DNA from: Pseudomonas quebecensis
Lineage (GTDB): Bacteria; Pseudomonadota; Gammaproteobacteria; Pseudomonadales; Pseudomonadaceae
Reading direction: 5' to 3'
DNA length: 64,000 bases
Assembly (NCBI RefSeq): GCF_026410085.1
Contig: NZ_CP112866.1
Coordinates: 2,418,001 to 2,482,000, forward strand
Shown here: in pieces, positions 15,674 through 24,335 of the stretch
How the letters are laid out: each line of letters begins with the position of its first letter
Numbering within the stretch: the first letter of the stretch is position 1
Translations under genes and position numbers: made by a program
The notes under the pieces: generated by a model
The model's input: the letters and a program-made list of their open reading frames with translations, nothing else
Told to the model about the DNA's origin: nothing
Database searches by the model: none

Positions 15674-15724
15674 AATGGCTGCTTTTACCAACGAGCACTA
15701 CGCAAATGGTAAAAAGCAGCCATT
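15674..15724. repeat. Long inverted repeat after the tRNA-like element
   Basis: AATGGCTGCTTTT-ACCA (15,674-15,690) pairs with TGGTAAAAAGCAGCCATT (15,707-15,724) over 17 bp with one bulged base; loop 16 bases. No T-tract follows on either strand. It may be a transcript end for the tRNA-like RNA, an excisionase/integrase arm site, or a small element end. The rest of 15,725-15,966 is AT-rich and holds no gene I can support. Confidence 0.6.
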
Positions 15725-15966
15725 TCGCTTATGTCTATGAGGTGTGTCATACCCATATCAGCAAGGCGACAGATAAGACCGAAATGGAAAAAAATATGGG
15801 ATATAAGAAGAGGTGAGGCTGCGGAGATGTAGGTGACGAAGCACGGAAAATCCATTCCGCAACCGAAATAAAGCCGCCCGATTCTAGAGGGCTCCAGCGG
15901 CGTGTATATCTTGGTGATGCGGAATAGATTTTTGTATAACTTATTGATAAATAAATGGAAATTTGT

Positions 15967-16013
15967 GGATTGCAAATCCGCCTACGCCGGTTCGATTCCG
16001 ACCTCGGCCTCCA
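15967..16013 (+). other. 3' fragment of tRNA-Cys: distal attachment site of the prophage
   Basis: From GGATTGCAAATCC (anticodon loop with GCA, Cys) through GGTTCGATTCCGACC (T-arm) to GGCCTCCA, this is the 3' half of a bacterial tRNA-Cys gene. The 5' half is missing: upstream lies AT-rich sequence unrelated to a D-arm. Phages that integrate in tRNA genes leave an intact tRNA at one end and such a 3' copy at the other (established). The T-stem has one C-A mismatch, consistent with a non-functional copy. A strong terminator follows, as behind a real tRNA gene. The element therefore most likely ends here and begins left of position 1. Confidence 0.8.
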
Positions 16014-16020
16014 CTCTCGA

Positions 16021-16055
16021 AAGCCCCGCAGCCATTAGGTTGCGGGGCTTTTTTT
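16021..16055 (+). terminator. Terminator of the tRNA-Cys locus
   Basis: Perfect 10-bp stem AAGCCCCGCA/TGCGGGGCTT with a ten-base loop and T-tract to 16,055. It lies directly behind the tRNA fragment, so it is the original chromosomal terminator left at the right junction. Confidence 0.85.
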
Positions 16056-16084
16056 GTGCCTGCGGATTTTGTCCCGGCCGTTAA

Positions 16085-16432
16085 TTGGGACAATCCTGGG
16101 ACACTGAGATCATTCAACGGTGGTACTGTCCTCGCGGCGCACTGGAGCCTGGCGAAAACCAGCGCGTGCTCACCCTTATCGTCAGCCGTCGCGGGCGTAA
16201 ACCCACCGAGTTACGCGTGCCATTCAGCGACATCTTTTCCATGCGGCCCTATGTGCTCGCTGCCTATGACCGAAATGGCTATTTCAGTGTTGTGTTTCAG
16301 GGACCGAAGGACTGGGTGTACGAATACCAGTTTGCCGAGGGGACGTCTTTGGAAGAAATGGAGTTTCATGCTGCCTGGTTGCGAGGAATGATCGGCGAGC
16401 GGAAGTACGAGCTGCTGAACCTGGACAAATGA
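16085..16432 (+). CDS. Hypothetical protein beside the attachment site
   Basis: A 115-residue frame that opens right after an in-frame stop with TTG 16,085; no convincing ribosome-binding site. The product (WDTEIIQRWYCPRGALEPGE, VFQGPKDWVYEYQFAEGTSL) is soluble, with two tryptophan-rich strands, and its codon use looks coding. It may be a 5'-truncated gene. I do not recognise the family. It is the first chromosomal gene after the prophage end. Confidence 0.45.
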   Translation: MGQSWDTEIIQRWYCPRGALEPGENQRVLTLIVSRRGRKPTELRVPFSDIFSMRPYVLAAYDRNGYFSVVFQGPKDWVYEYQFAEGTSLEEMEFHAAWLRGMIGERKYELLNLDK

Positions 16433-16480
16433 ACGGCGTTTCAGTGTTTGCAGAGCTCTGCGCAATTGAGCCGGTGTAAC

Positions 16481-16509
16481 GAGAAAGCCTGCTCGGGAGC
16501 AGGCTTCTC
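16481..16509. terminator. Hairpin between convergent genes
   Basis: GAGAAAGCCTGCTC and GAGCAGGCTTCTC form a long stem with one bulge between the plus-strand gene ending at 16,432 and the minus-strand gene ending at 16,519. There is no strong T-tract on either side. Confidence 0.5.
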
Positions 16510-16518
16510 TGTACTTAT

Positions 16519-16899
16519 TTATTTAAACAACCCACCAATCGCGTTGATCGCGTCCGCCGCCTTGTTTACGTTCTGTTGGCGTTGCGAGCTGGTGTCCACT
16601 TGAGCTTGAGTGTTGTAAGTGGCGTTACTGCAGCTTTTATTGGTTTGCGTCAGCGCCGCCTGGAATGCGCTGGCGCGCAAGGTATCGCCCTTGGCGTTGG
16701 CGGCGTTGATGTTGGCTTGCAGGTCGCGGATTTGTTGCTGGCAGGAGGCAGCGTTGTTGGTGTTGGCGGTGTTGGTCGTGTTCGCGCCTCCCAGTGCCGT
16801 GGACAGCGCGCCGGTCAGGGCCGAGAGATCGGCGGCGTGGACGGGCAGGGTGAACAGGCTGAGCAGGGCGGCGGCGGGTGCAAGTGTGGACAGGCGCAT
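16519..16899 (-). CDS. Small exported Asn/Gln-rich protein
   Basis: A 126-residue protein beginning MRLSTLAPAAALLSLFTLPV with a signal peptide cleaved after VHA. GAGG six bases upstream supports the ATG at 16,899 over one four codons earlier. The mature part is Asn/Thr/Ala-rich (GGANTTNTANTNNAASCQQQ) with a helical middle and two cysteines (SCQQQ, KSCSN) that could form a disulfide. Periplasmic location is expected; function unknown. Confidence 0.65.
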   Translation of the reverse strand: MRLSTLAPAAALLSLFTLPVHAADLSALTGALSTALGGANTTNTANTNNAASCQQQIRDLQANINAANAKGDTLRASAFQAALTQTNKSCSNATYNTQAQVDTSSQRQQNVNKAADAINAIGGLFK

Positions 16900-17056
16900 G
16901 GCAAACCTCAATGTTTGATTGCCTGCGCGTCAGCAGTCCCGGGCAGGCGCATGGCAATGTCCCTATGGATGAGCGCCCGAGTGGAGCCAAATGGTATGGG
17001 CTCGCATTTTGACCATCAACGCGAAGTCCGCAGAACTGTGAACTAATTCACAGTTT

Positions 17057-17317
17057 TCATTCGGGCGGGCCATCAGTGTCGGAGCGTTTGATGCGCTGCT
17101 GTTTCACCTCTGCGGCGTAGCCATTGAGCTTGTCCTGCTGGGCCGCCAGCAAGTCACCTATCTTTTTCAGAATGAGTGCCTGTGTTGCGTCGCTCGCCGC
17201 CATGGCCTTGAGTTCCACCACCGACCAGCCGATCATCGCCGCTGCGTCTTCCAGGTCGTAGAACAGTTCCTGCTGGGCTGTTCGGGGGCCATTCAGGTCG
17301 TGTATCAATTCCTGCAT
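17057..17317 (-). CDS. Hypothetical helical protein
   Basis: An 86-residue cytoplasmic protein (LFYDLEDAAAMIGWSVVELK, LILKKIGDLLAAQQDKLNG). Its sequence is helical and charged towards the end (EVKQQRIKRSD). Start at ATG 17,317. It stands alone between the small exported protein and a plus-strand exporter gene. No family recognised. Confidence 0.5.
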   Translation of the reverse strand: MQELIHDLNGPRTAQQELFYDLEDAAAMIGWSVVELKAMAASDATQALILKKIGDLLAAQQDKLNGYAAEVKQQRIKRSDTDGPPE

Positions 17318-17581
17318 GCGTGTCTCCGCCGTTGCGCGTCATGCCGTGGGTAAATGCCGGGCAAAGAAAAGCCCGCGATGGGGGGTGCGGGCTAAAAGGG
17401 GTGTTCACTAGGAGCTACTGGAGTCACCTTAAGCGTGCATCTGTGAAAGCTTTGTGAAACTGCATGGGAATGTGCGGGAAAAGTGTATGCCTCGATCCGC
17501 GCCTGGCTGTACGGGGTGTTCGTCGGGATAAATCACTACTGTCGTAAGCCTTCCACCCTGTTCGGATGCTTTGCGATGGTC

Positions 17582-18184
17582 ATGTCTTCCAGTCTGCTGT
17601 CGGCCTTTGTACTGTTTGCCTTTGTCTCTTCGATCACCCCCGGCCCCAACAACACCATGTTGCTGGCCTCGGGGGTGAATTTCGGTTTTCGCCGCTCCAT
17701 ACCTCATGCGCTGGGCATCAGCATCGGTTTTATGCTGCTGGTGATTGCAGTCGGGTTGGGGTTGGGCGAGGTGTTCAAGGTGTTTCCCTGGGCGTATACG
17801 TTGCTGCGTTACGTGGGGGCCGCGTATTTGCTGTATCTGGCGTGGAAGATCGCCACGGCGGGCGGCATGACCGACAGCGCTGACGAGCGCGGCAAACCCA
17901 TGACGTTTCTCGGCGCCGCCGCGTTCCAGTGGGTCAACCCCAAGGCCTGGATCATGGCGTTGGGCGCCATCACCACCTACACGCCCGCCGAAGGCTACGT
18001 GACCAATGTGCTGGTCATTGCCTTGGTGTTCGCGGTGGTCAACCTGCCCAGCGTGTGCGTCTGGTTGGGCTGCGGCACCGGGCTGCGCAACCTGTTGCGT
18101 GAGCCGCGTTGGGTGCGCCTGTTCAACGGGATAATGGCCGGCTTGCTGGTTTTGTCGCTGTACCCGATGTTCCTGGCCGGCTAG
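17582..18184 (+). CDS. LysE/RhtB-family amino-acid exporter
   Basis: A 200-residue inner-membrane protein with about six hydrophobic helices. The N-terminal SSITPGPNNTMLLASGVNFG is the LysE/RhtB signature (TPGP), and QWVNPKAWIMALGAITTY the second conserved part. Such proteins export amino acids or related small molecules by proton exchange; the substrate cannot be read here. ATG 17,582 gives the family length; ATG 17,576 two codons earlier is also possible. Confidence 0.85.
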   Translation: MSSSLLSAFVLFAFVSSITPGPNNTMLLASGVNFGFRRSIPHALGISIGFMLLVIAVGLGLGEVFKVFPWAYTLLRYVGAAYLLYLAWKIATAGGMTDSADERGKPMTFLGAAAFQWVNPKAWIMALGAITTYTPAEGYVTNVLVIALVFAVVNLPSVCVWLGCGTGLRNLLREPRWVRLFNGIMAGLLVLSLYPMFLAG

Positions 18185-18187
18185 GTG

Positions 18188-18271
18188 TCAGACCGGTGAG
18201 ATGGTCGCCAGCAGGCCGATGCCGATGGTCAATACCAGAAAACCGAACAGGAAGAGTGCCATCTTGGTCAT
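18188..18271 (-). CDS. Small membrane protein, 27 residues
   Basis: MTKMALFLFGFLVLTIGIGL followed by LATISPV: a single hydrophobic helix, preceded by a perfect GGAGG six bases before the ATG. It lies head-on against the LysE gene with three bases between their stops. Small single-helix proteins of this kind are easily missed by gene finders. The ribosome-binding site and clean amphipathic ends argue that it is real. Function unknown. Confidence 0.65.
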   Translation of the reverse strand: MTKMALFLFGFLVLTIGIGLLATISPV

Positions 18272-18487
18272 AGGACCTCCGAAGGGAAGGGAAGTGGAAA
18301 CGGTGGCTATTGTCCGCCTGGGTGGTTTTTCGATACAGACGCAGATAACAAAGAAAAAACCGTATCAGATATGGCTGCCACCCCATGGTGGAGGGCGTTG
18401 AGTGCCGCCGGAATTTTCCATATCAGTGCTTGAGACAGCCGGGGCATTTGCCCCTAAGATGGCGCCCACGGCATCAACACAATAAGA

Positions 18488-19513
18488 GTGGGCCAACCCT
18501 CGATGGAAAGACGTCAATTCAGCGGTGGCATGAAGGGCAAGAACCTGCGCTACCTCAACGAAACCTCCCAGCACCCGGCGTCGGTCACCCGCGTCGGGTT
18601 TCTGTTGCTCGAACATTTCTCCCTGCCCGCATTCACCCAGACTCTCGATACCCTGGTCACCGCCAACCTGCTGCGCCACGAGCTGTTCGCCTCACGCACG
18701 TTTGGCTGCGACGACGGCGAGGTCATCAGCGACCTCGGCCTGGTGATTCGACCGGACGCCCGCCTTGACGCCGCTGTGCTGCACGACCTCGACCTGCTGG
18801 TGATCTGCGGCGGCTTTCGTACCGAACTCAAGGCCAGTGACGACTTCATCCACCTGCTGCGCAGCGCCGCCGAGATGGGCGTGAGCCTGGCCGGGTTGTG
18901 GAACGGCTCTTGGTTTCTCGGCCGCGCCGGGCTGTTGCAGGGCTATCAGTGTGCCATTCACCCGGAGCACCGCCCGGCGCTGGCCGAGGTGTCCAAGGCC
19001 GCCAAGGTCACCAGCGAACCCTTTGTGATCGACCGCGACCGCCTCACCGCGTCGAGCCCCTCCGGTGCGTTCCATATGGCGTTGGACTGGATCAAGAGCC
19101 TGCACGGCAAGGCGCTGGTCGAAGGCATTGAAGACATCCTGGCGTTTGAAGAGTCGCGTTACCGGCGCATCAAACCGACTGAAAACATCAGCGTCAGCGC
19201 GCCGCTGCGCGAAGTGGTCAAGCTGATGGACGCCAACCTCGAAGAACCGCTGGAACTCGACCAGTTGGCAGTCTACGCCGGCCGCTCGCGACGTCAGCTC
19301 GAACGCCTGTTCAAGGAGCAATTGGGCACCACGCCGCAGCGCTACTACATGGAACTGCGCGTAACCGAAGCGCGGCGTTTGCTGCAGCACACCGAGCTGT
19401 CGCAAGTGGAAGTGCTGGTAGCGTGTGGGTTTGTCTCGCCGAGCCATTTCAGCAAGTGTTACAGCGCCTACTTCGGATACCGCCCCTCGAAAGAGAAACG
19501 CCTGATCAAGTAG
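18488..19513 (+). CDS. GlxA-family (DJ-1/PfpI-AraC) transcriptional regulator
   Basis: A 341-residue regulator with an N-terminal class I amidotransferase-like domain (residues about 35-205: VGFLLLEHFSLPAFTQTL, LDLLVICGGFRTEL, GVSLAGLWNGSWFLGRAGLL) and a C-terminal AraC helix-turn-helix pair (about 235-335: LDQLAVYAGRSRRQLERLFKE, VEVLVACGFVSPSHFSKCY). The usual nucleophile Cys of the amidotransferase fold is replaced (AGLWNGSW), as is normal in these regulators, which bind small amines or amino acids. GbdR, CdhR and ArgR belong here; the ligand of this one is unknown. The start may be GTG 18,488 or ATG 18,503. Confidence 0.85.
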   Translation: MGQPSMERRQFSGGMKGKNLRYLNETSQHPASVTRVGFLLLEHFSLPAFTQTLDTLVTANLLRHELFASRTFGCDDGEVISDLGLVIRPDARLDAAVLHDLDLLVICGGFRTELKASDDFIHLLRSAAEMGVSLAGLWNGSWFLGRAGLLQGYQCAIHPEHRPALAEVSKAAKVTSEPFVIDRDRLTASSPSGAFHMALDWIKSLHGKALVEGIEDILAFEESRYRRIKPTENISVSAPLREVVKLMDANLEEPLELDQLAVYAGRSRRQLERLFKEQLGTTPQRYYMELRVTEARRLLQHTELSQVEVLVACGFVSPSHFSKCYSAYFGYRPSKEKRLIK

Positions 19514-19549
19514 CATGAGCATCGTCTGGAATTTTCCCGAGGAGTGCCG

Positions 19550-20464
19550 ATGTCGTTAACCCTGAAGGACCGCTACCGTGGCAGCTTGCTGGGCCTGGCC
19601 TGCGGCGATGCTGTGGGGACCACCCTGGAGTTCAAGCGCCGGGGCAGTTTTGCGCCGATCACCGATATGGTCGGCGGCGGGCCGTTCAACCTCAAACCGG
19701 GGCAGTGGACGGACGATACCTCCATGGCCCTGTGCCTGGCCGAGAGCCTGCTGCACAAAGACGGGTTCGATGCCCGTGACCAGATGGCGCGCTACCTCAA
19801 TTGGTGGCAGTGGGGCTACCTTAGTTCAACCGGAGACTGTTTCGATATCGGCATGACCGTACGCGAGGCGCTGACGCTGTTCCAGAACACCGGCAACCCT
19901 TTCGCCGGCTCAACCGACCCCTATTCGGCCGGCAACGGCTCGATGATGCGCCTGGCGCCTGTGGTGTTGTTTTATTACCCGGACCTGCAAAACGTGCGTA
20001 CCTTCAGCGCCGACAGTTCCCGCACCACCCACGCCGCCCAGGAAGCGATTGACTGCTGTCTGGTGCTGGCGCAGGCCATCTGTAATGCCCTCGGCGGCGC
20101 GTCGAAAGCGAAGGTGCTGCAGTTGGCCGAGGTACCGTTGATGACGCCCAAGGTGAAGGCTATTGCGGCGGGAGAGTACCGTGACAAACCCGGCGCGGAG
20201 ATTGTCGGCTCGGGCTATTCGGTGGCTTCCCTGGAAGCTGCCTTGTGGTGCTTTCATCACACCGACAGCTATGCCGATGCAGTGCTGGCGGCGGCCAACC
20301 TGGGCGATGATGCCGATACCACCGCCGCCATAGTCGGTCAATTGGCCGGCGCCTATTACGGACCCACGGCGATTCCGTCCGAATGGCTGGGAAGGTTATG
20401 GATGGCGGATGAAATCCAGGCGATGGCCGACGGATTGTTCAACGCCGCAGGTCACCCGGCCTGA
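19550..20464 (+). CDS. ADP-ribosylglycohydrolase family protein
   Basis: A 304-residue hydrolase of the DraG/ARH family. The metal-binding motifs are visible: GQWTDDTSMALCLAESLL near residue 50 (T-D-D) and LGDDADTTAAIVGQLAGAYY near 250 (DxDT), and the fold-defining RGSLLGLACGDAVG at the N-terminus. These enzymes remove ADP-ribose from arginine or related substrates using two magnesium ions. GAGGAG precedes ATG 19,550. No ADP-ribosyltransferase or toxin gene is next to it, so its substrate is open. Confidence 0.9.
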   Translation: MSLTLKDRYRGSLLGLACGDAVGTTLEFKRRGSFAPITDMVGGGPFNLKPGQWTDDTSMALCLAESLLHKDGFDARDQMARYLNWWQWGYLSSTGDCFDIGMTVREALTLFQNTGNPFAGSTDPYSAGNGSMMRLAPVVLFYYPDLQNVRTFSADSSRTTHAAQEAIDCCLVLAQAICNALGGASKAKVLQLAEVPLMTPKVKAIAAGEYRDKPGAEIVGSGYSVASLEAALWCFHHTDSYADAVLAAANLGDDADTTAAIVGQLAGAYYGPTAIPSEWLGRLWMADEIQAMADGLFNAAGHPA

Positions 20465-20473
20465 CACTCGCCG

Positions 20474-21724
20474 CTAAAAACGCTCCAGCCGATAAGGCGC
20501 CAGGGCCGGCAACCCCGCTGGCATCGGCGTGCCTGCCGCCAGCCCGGCCACCAGCTCCGCCGTCACCGCCGCCTGGGTCAAGCCCAGGTGCTGATGCCCG
20601 AACGCCAACAGTACCTTGCCGTCAGCCACCCGATCGATGATCGGCAGCGAGTCGGGCAGCGACGGCCGAAAGCCCATCCACGGGGTCGCACCCTTGACGT
20701 CCAATTCCTCACGGAACAGGCCGTGGCTCAACCGTTGCAACTGCCAGGCGCGCTGCATATTGGCGGGGCGTTCAAGCCCGGCGAACTCCACCGTACCGGC
20801 CAGCCGCAGGCCGCCGGCCATGGGGGTCATGATAAATTTACGCTCCAGGGAGGTCACGGCGAACGGCAGGCGCTGATGCTCATGGGGCAGCATCAGGTGG
20901 TAGCCGCGCTCGGTGTCCAACGGCACCTGTTTGCCGGTCAGCGCCGCCGTCAGGCTGGCCGAATGCGCACCGCAGGCAATCAGCGCCTGACGCGCCAGCA
21001 GCGGCGCCTGGTCGGTGAACAGGCAGACGCCTTCGGCATCGACTTGCCCGCTCACCACACGGCGCTGGAGAAACTGCACGCCCGCAGCCTCGGCGGCGCT
21101 GACCAGTTCGCCCACCACCTGGAACGGGTCGAGAAAATGCCCGGTGGCCGGGAAAAACAGTCCCCCTAGCAGGCGTTCGCTCAACTGCGGCGCCGCTTCG
21201 CGAATCGCCTCGGCAGGCCAGAATTCCACCGGCACGTTTTGTTGCTGCATCCGGTGCTGCAACGCTTGGACATCCGCCCGCGACTCAGCCCGTTCGAACA
21301 CCAACAGTGAGCCGTCCTGGCGCATCAGCCGCGTCCGCTCCAGGCTGGTCAGCAAGCGCTGCCAGGCGCCCAGGCTATGCTCGTTGAGCGCACGAAGGCC
21401 GGCCACCGTGCGCTGGTAAGGCGCCGGGCGCAGGTTGAGCAACAGGCGCGTAAACCAGGGCAGGGCGCGGGGCAGGTAGCGCCAGTCCAGACGCAGCGGG
21501 CCCATGGGGTCCAGCAGCATGGCGGGCAAGCGCTTGAGAATCGAGCGGTCGGCAATCGGAAACACCTGCTCGGTCGCCAGGTGCCCGGCGTTGCCATAGG
21601 AGGCGCCCATGCCTGGCGCCTGCGGGTCGACGATTACTACCTGGCGGCCCTGACGCGCCAGTTGCAACGCGCAGGCCACGCCGATAATGCCGGCGCCGAC
21701 CACCACGATATCCGTACGGTTCAT
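20474..21724 (-). CDS. lhpB: Single-subunit cis-4-hydroxy-D-proline dehydrogenase (DadA-like FAD oxidase)
   Basis: A 416-residue FAD enzyme: VVVGAGIIGVACALQLARQG is the dinucleotide-binding motif and GYHLMLP, TPWMGFRPSLPDSLPIID and FGHQHLGLTQAAVTAEL the C-terminal DadA motifs. Its position in the hydroxyproline cluster indicates that it oxidises cis-4-hydroxy-D-proline (product of the epimerase) to pyrroline-4-hydroxy-2-carboxylate. This is the single-subunit form known from P. putida rather than the three-subunit form of P. aeruginosa. It is the last gene of the operon, three bases from the dehydrogenase upstream, and ends nine bases from the convergent ADP-ribosylglycohydrolase gene. Confidence 0.85.
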   Translation of the reverse strand: MNRTDIVVVGAGIIGVACALQLARQGRQVVIVDPQAPGMGASYGNAGHLATEQVFPIADRSILKRLPAMLLDPMGPLRLDWRYLPRALPWFTRLLLNLRPAPYQRTVAGLRALNEHSLGAWQRLLTSLERTRLMRQDGSLLVFERAESRADVQALQHRMQQQNVPVEFWPAEAIREAAPQLSERLLGGLFFPATGHFLDPFQVVGELVSAAEAAGVQFLQRRVVSGQVDAEGVCLFTDQAPLLARQALIACGAHSASLTAALTGKQVPLDTERGYHLMLPHEHQRLPFAVTSLERKFIMTPMAGGLRLAGTVEFAGLERPANMQRAWQLQRLSHGLFREELDVKGATPWMGFRPSLPDSLPIIDRVADGKVLLAFGHQHLGLTQAAVTAELVAGLAAGTPMPAGLPALAPYRLERF

Positions 21725-21727
21725 CGG

Positions 21728-23299
21728 CTAGGCCTCTCTCTGCCCGTCGAGCAGCCGCCGCAGCAGCAGCGGGTTGTCATGCCGCAGTGCTGCAGGCAGC
21801 AAGGCGTCGGGGAAGTCCTGGTAGCACACCGGCCGCAGGAAGCGCTGGATCGCCGCCGTGCCCACTGAGGTGGTGCGCGAGTCCGACGTGGCCGGGAACG
21901 GCCCGCCATGCACCATGGCGTCGCACACTTCCACGCCGGTCGGCCAGCCGTTCACCAGCAGGCGACCGGCCCTGCGCTCCAGCAACGGCAACACTGAGCG
22001 GGCGTCAGCCAGGTCGGCTTCGTCCAGATGCAGCGTGGCTGTGAGCTGGCCTTCGAGGTGCTCGCTGACCTGACGCACTTGCGCGCTGTCAGTGCAGGCG
22101 ATCACCAATGAAGTCGCACCGAACACTTCGGCCTGGAGTGCCGGGTTGGCCAGGAAGGCGTCGGCCTGGGTAACACACAAACGCGCCTGGCCCTGGTTGG
22201 GGCCCTGCGCGGCTTTGCCGGTGGCGGCGACCTCGGCATGGTCGGCCAATGCGCTCGCGCCTCGCTGGTAGGCCTGGAAGATTCCAGGGCTGAGCATCGT
22301 CTGCGCGGCGCAGTGCTGCAGTGAGTCGCTCGCCACCTGAACAAAGCGCTGCAATGCCGGCCCTTGAATGGCGACTACCAATCCGGGGTTGGTGCAGAAC
22401 TGCCCGGCGCCCTGGGTCAGTGAGGCAACAAACCCCTGGGCCAGCGCGTCACCGCGCGCCGCCAGTGCCGCTGGAAACAGGTACACCGGGTTGATCGAAC
22501 TCATTTCCGCATACACAGGAATCGGCTCCGGGCGTGCCTGGGCGGCACGACACAACGCCATACCGCCACTGCGCGAACCGGTAAAGCCCACGGCCTTGAT
22601 GCGTGAGTCGCCGACCAGCGCAATGCCCAGGTCATAACCGCTGTCGTAGAGCAGCGAAAATACCCCCTCCGGCAGACTGCACGCCGCCACCGCCCTGGCA
22701 ATGGCGCGGCCCACCAGCTCGCTGGTGCCGGGGTGTGCGTTGTGCGCCTTGACGATCACCGGGCAACCGGCGGCGAGCGCTGAGGCGGTATCGCCGCCGG
22801 CCACGGAAAAGGCCAGGGGGAAATTACTCGCGCCGAACACGGCCACCGGGCCCAGTGCGATGTGGCGCTGACGCAGGTCCGGGCGCGGCAAGGGCTCGCG
22901 TTCGGGCTGGGCGCTGTCGACCCGCACATCCAGCCACTCGCCGGCACGCACGGTGCGCGCGAAGGTACGCAACTGGGCGCAGGTGCGGCCGCGCTCACCT
23001 TGAAGACGCGGGCGTGGCAGGCCGGTTTCGGCAGCGGCGCGCTCGATCAACACGTCGCCCAAGGCTTCGATTTGCTCGGCGATGGCTTCAAGAAATGCCG
23101 CGCGAGCCATCAGCGACGTTTCTCGATAGGTATCGAACGCTGCCCACGCCAAGGCGCAGGCCTGCTCGACATGCGCAGCATCGCCGCCCGCGTAGGCTGG
23201 CTCCAGCGGCGTGTCGGTGGCGGGGTTGATGGCGCGGAATGCGGTGCCGCTGCCGCGCAGAGGATGCTGACCGATCAGCATCTGGCCCGTCAAAGTCAT
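21728..23299 (-). CDS. Alpha-ketoglutarate semialdehyde dehydrogenase
   Basis: A 523-residue NADP-type aldehyde dehydrogenase starting [30 protein letters not shown] is the cofactor-binding entry, [10 protein letters not shown] the NAD(P) turn, [14 protein letters not shown] holds the catalytic Glu and [13 protein letters not shown] the catalytic Cys. Length and sequence style match type III ketoglutarate-semialdehyde dehydrogenases of the hydroxyproline pathway, which make 2-oxoglutarate for the TCA cycle. AGGACG lies before ATG 23,299; a longer frame upstream overlaps the preceding gene and is rejected. Confidence 0.9.
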   Translation of the reverse strand: MTLTGQMLIGQHPLRGSGTAFRAINPATDTPLEPAYAGGDAAHVEQACALAWAAFDTYRETSLMARAAFLEAIAEQIEALGDVLIERAAAETGLPRPRLQGERGRTCAQLRTFARTVRAGEWLDVRVDSAQPEREPLPRPDLRQRHIALGPVAVFGASNFPLAFSVAGGDTASALAAGCPVIVKAHNAHPGTSELVGRAIARAVAACSLPEGVFSLLYDSGYDLGIALVGDSRIKAVGFTGSRSGGMALCRAAQARPEPIPVYAEMSSINPVYLFPAALAARGDALAQGFVASLTQGAGQFCTNPGLVVAIQGPALQRFVQVASDSLQHCAAQTMLSPGIFQAYQRGASALADHAEVAATGKAAQGPNQGQARLCVTQADAFLANPALQAEVFGATSLVIACTDSAQVRQVSEHLEGQLTATLHLDEADLADARSVLPLLERRAGRLLVNGWPTGVEVCDAMVHGGPFPATSDSRTTSVGTAAIQRFLRPVCYQDFPDALLPAALRHDNPLLLRRLLDGQREA

Positions 23300-23357
23300 A
23301 GGATCGTCCTGGAAAATAGGAAGGGCCGCCGTGCCGATCACGGCGGCGCGTGCGCAC

Positions 23358-24305
23358 TCAGGCGCGGTTCTGCTCGGCCGACCAGTTGGCGTACCACTGG
23401 CGGAACAGTGCGAACTGCTGCTCGGCGTAACGCCGCTGAGCCTCGCTGAGCACGTCGGTCTCATTGAAGTGCAGGTCGTAGCCCTTGTCGCCGTTGAGCA
23501 CCATCAGGTGCTTGTAATACAGCACCAGGTCGCAGCCCTCATCAAACGACGACAACACCGCCAGGGCGCTTTCCAGTTCGCGGGCCAGGCGCCGGGCCTT
23601 GGCATCGCCCTTGGCCGCCTGTTTGCTCAGCGCCACCAGGTGCAGCACTTCTCGTGGCAGCGCGTTGCCGATGCCGGTGATGGCGCCGGTGGCGTTACAG
23701 TTGACGAAGCCGTGCACCACCTGGGTGTCCACGCCCACCATCAGGGTCACACGGTCGTCCTGGGAAGTGATGTGTTCGGCGGCATAGCGCAGGTCTGCGC
23801 CACCGCCGAATTCCTTGAAGCCGATCAGGTTCGGGTGTTCGCGGCGCAGTTCGAAGAACAGCTCGGCGCGGGTGGCGAAGCCGTAGTAAGGGCTGTTATA
23901 GATCACGGCCGGCAACTCGGGCGCAGCCTTGAGGATTGCCGAGAAGTGCGCCTTCTGTGCGGTGGCGGATGCGCCACGCGATAACACGCGGGGAATCACC
24001 ATCAGGCCGTGGGCGCCGACGTGGGCGGCGTGGGCGGCGTGAGCCACCGCTTCGCGGCTATTGACCGCACCCGTACCGACAATGGTCGGCACTCCAGCCG
24101 CCACTAGCCGCGCCACGCCTTCCTGGCGCTGGGCTTCGGTGAGCAACGGCCAGTCGCCCATGGAGCCGCAGTACACCACTGCGCTCATGCCGGCTTCGAT
24201 CAGTTCGCGGCCTTTAGCGACCAGTGCGTCGAAGTCAGGTTGGCGCTGGGCGGTGCACGGGGTCATCAGGGCAGGGATGCAGCCGGTAAAAATGTTGTCG
24301 CTCAT
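23358..24305 (-). CDS. lhpC: Pyrroline-4-hydroxy-2-carboxylate deaminase (DHDPS family)
   Basis: A 315-residue DapA-fold enzyme. The Schiff-base lysine is in [10 protein letters not shown], the catalytic Tyr in VIYNSPYYG, and the N-terminal [10 protein letters not shown] and [10 protein letters not shown] are typical. In hydroxyproline clusters this protein removes ammonia and water from the dehydrogenase product to give ketoglutarate semialdehyde. DapA itself is excluded by context and by the SPYYGF motif. It lies between the epimerase and the aldehyde dehydrogenase genes with short gaps, all on the minus strand. Confidence 0.9.
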   Translation of the reverse strand: MSDNIFTGCIPALMTPCTAQRQPDFDALVAKGRELIEAGMSAVVYCGSMGDWPLLTEAQRQEGVARLVAAGVPTIVGTGAVNSREAVAHAAHAAHVGAHGLMVIPRVLSRGASATAQKAHFSAILKAAPELPAVIYNSPYYGFATRAELFFELRREHPNLIGFKEFGGGADLRYAAEHITSQDDRVTLMVGVDTQVVHGFVNCNATGAITGIGNALPREVLHLVALSKQAAKGDAKARRLARELESALAVLSSFDEGCDLVLYYKHLMVLNGDKGYDLHFNETDVLSEAQRRYAEQQFALFRQWYANWSAEQNRA

Positions 24306-24335
24306 GGTTGTACTCCTTCAAGTCAAATGGGGGGC

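Noticed and set aside
15685..15975. 96-codon minus-strand frame across the attachment region
   Set aside because: It crosses the tRNA fragment border and the inverted repeat and has no family signal.
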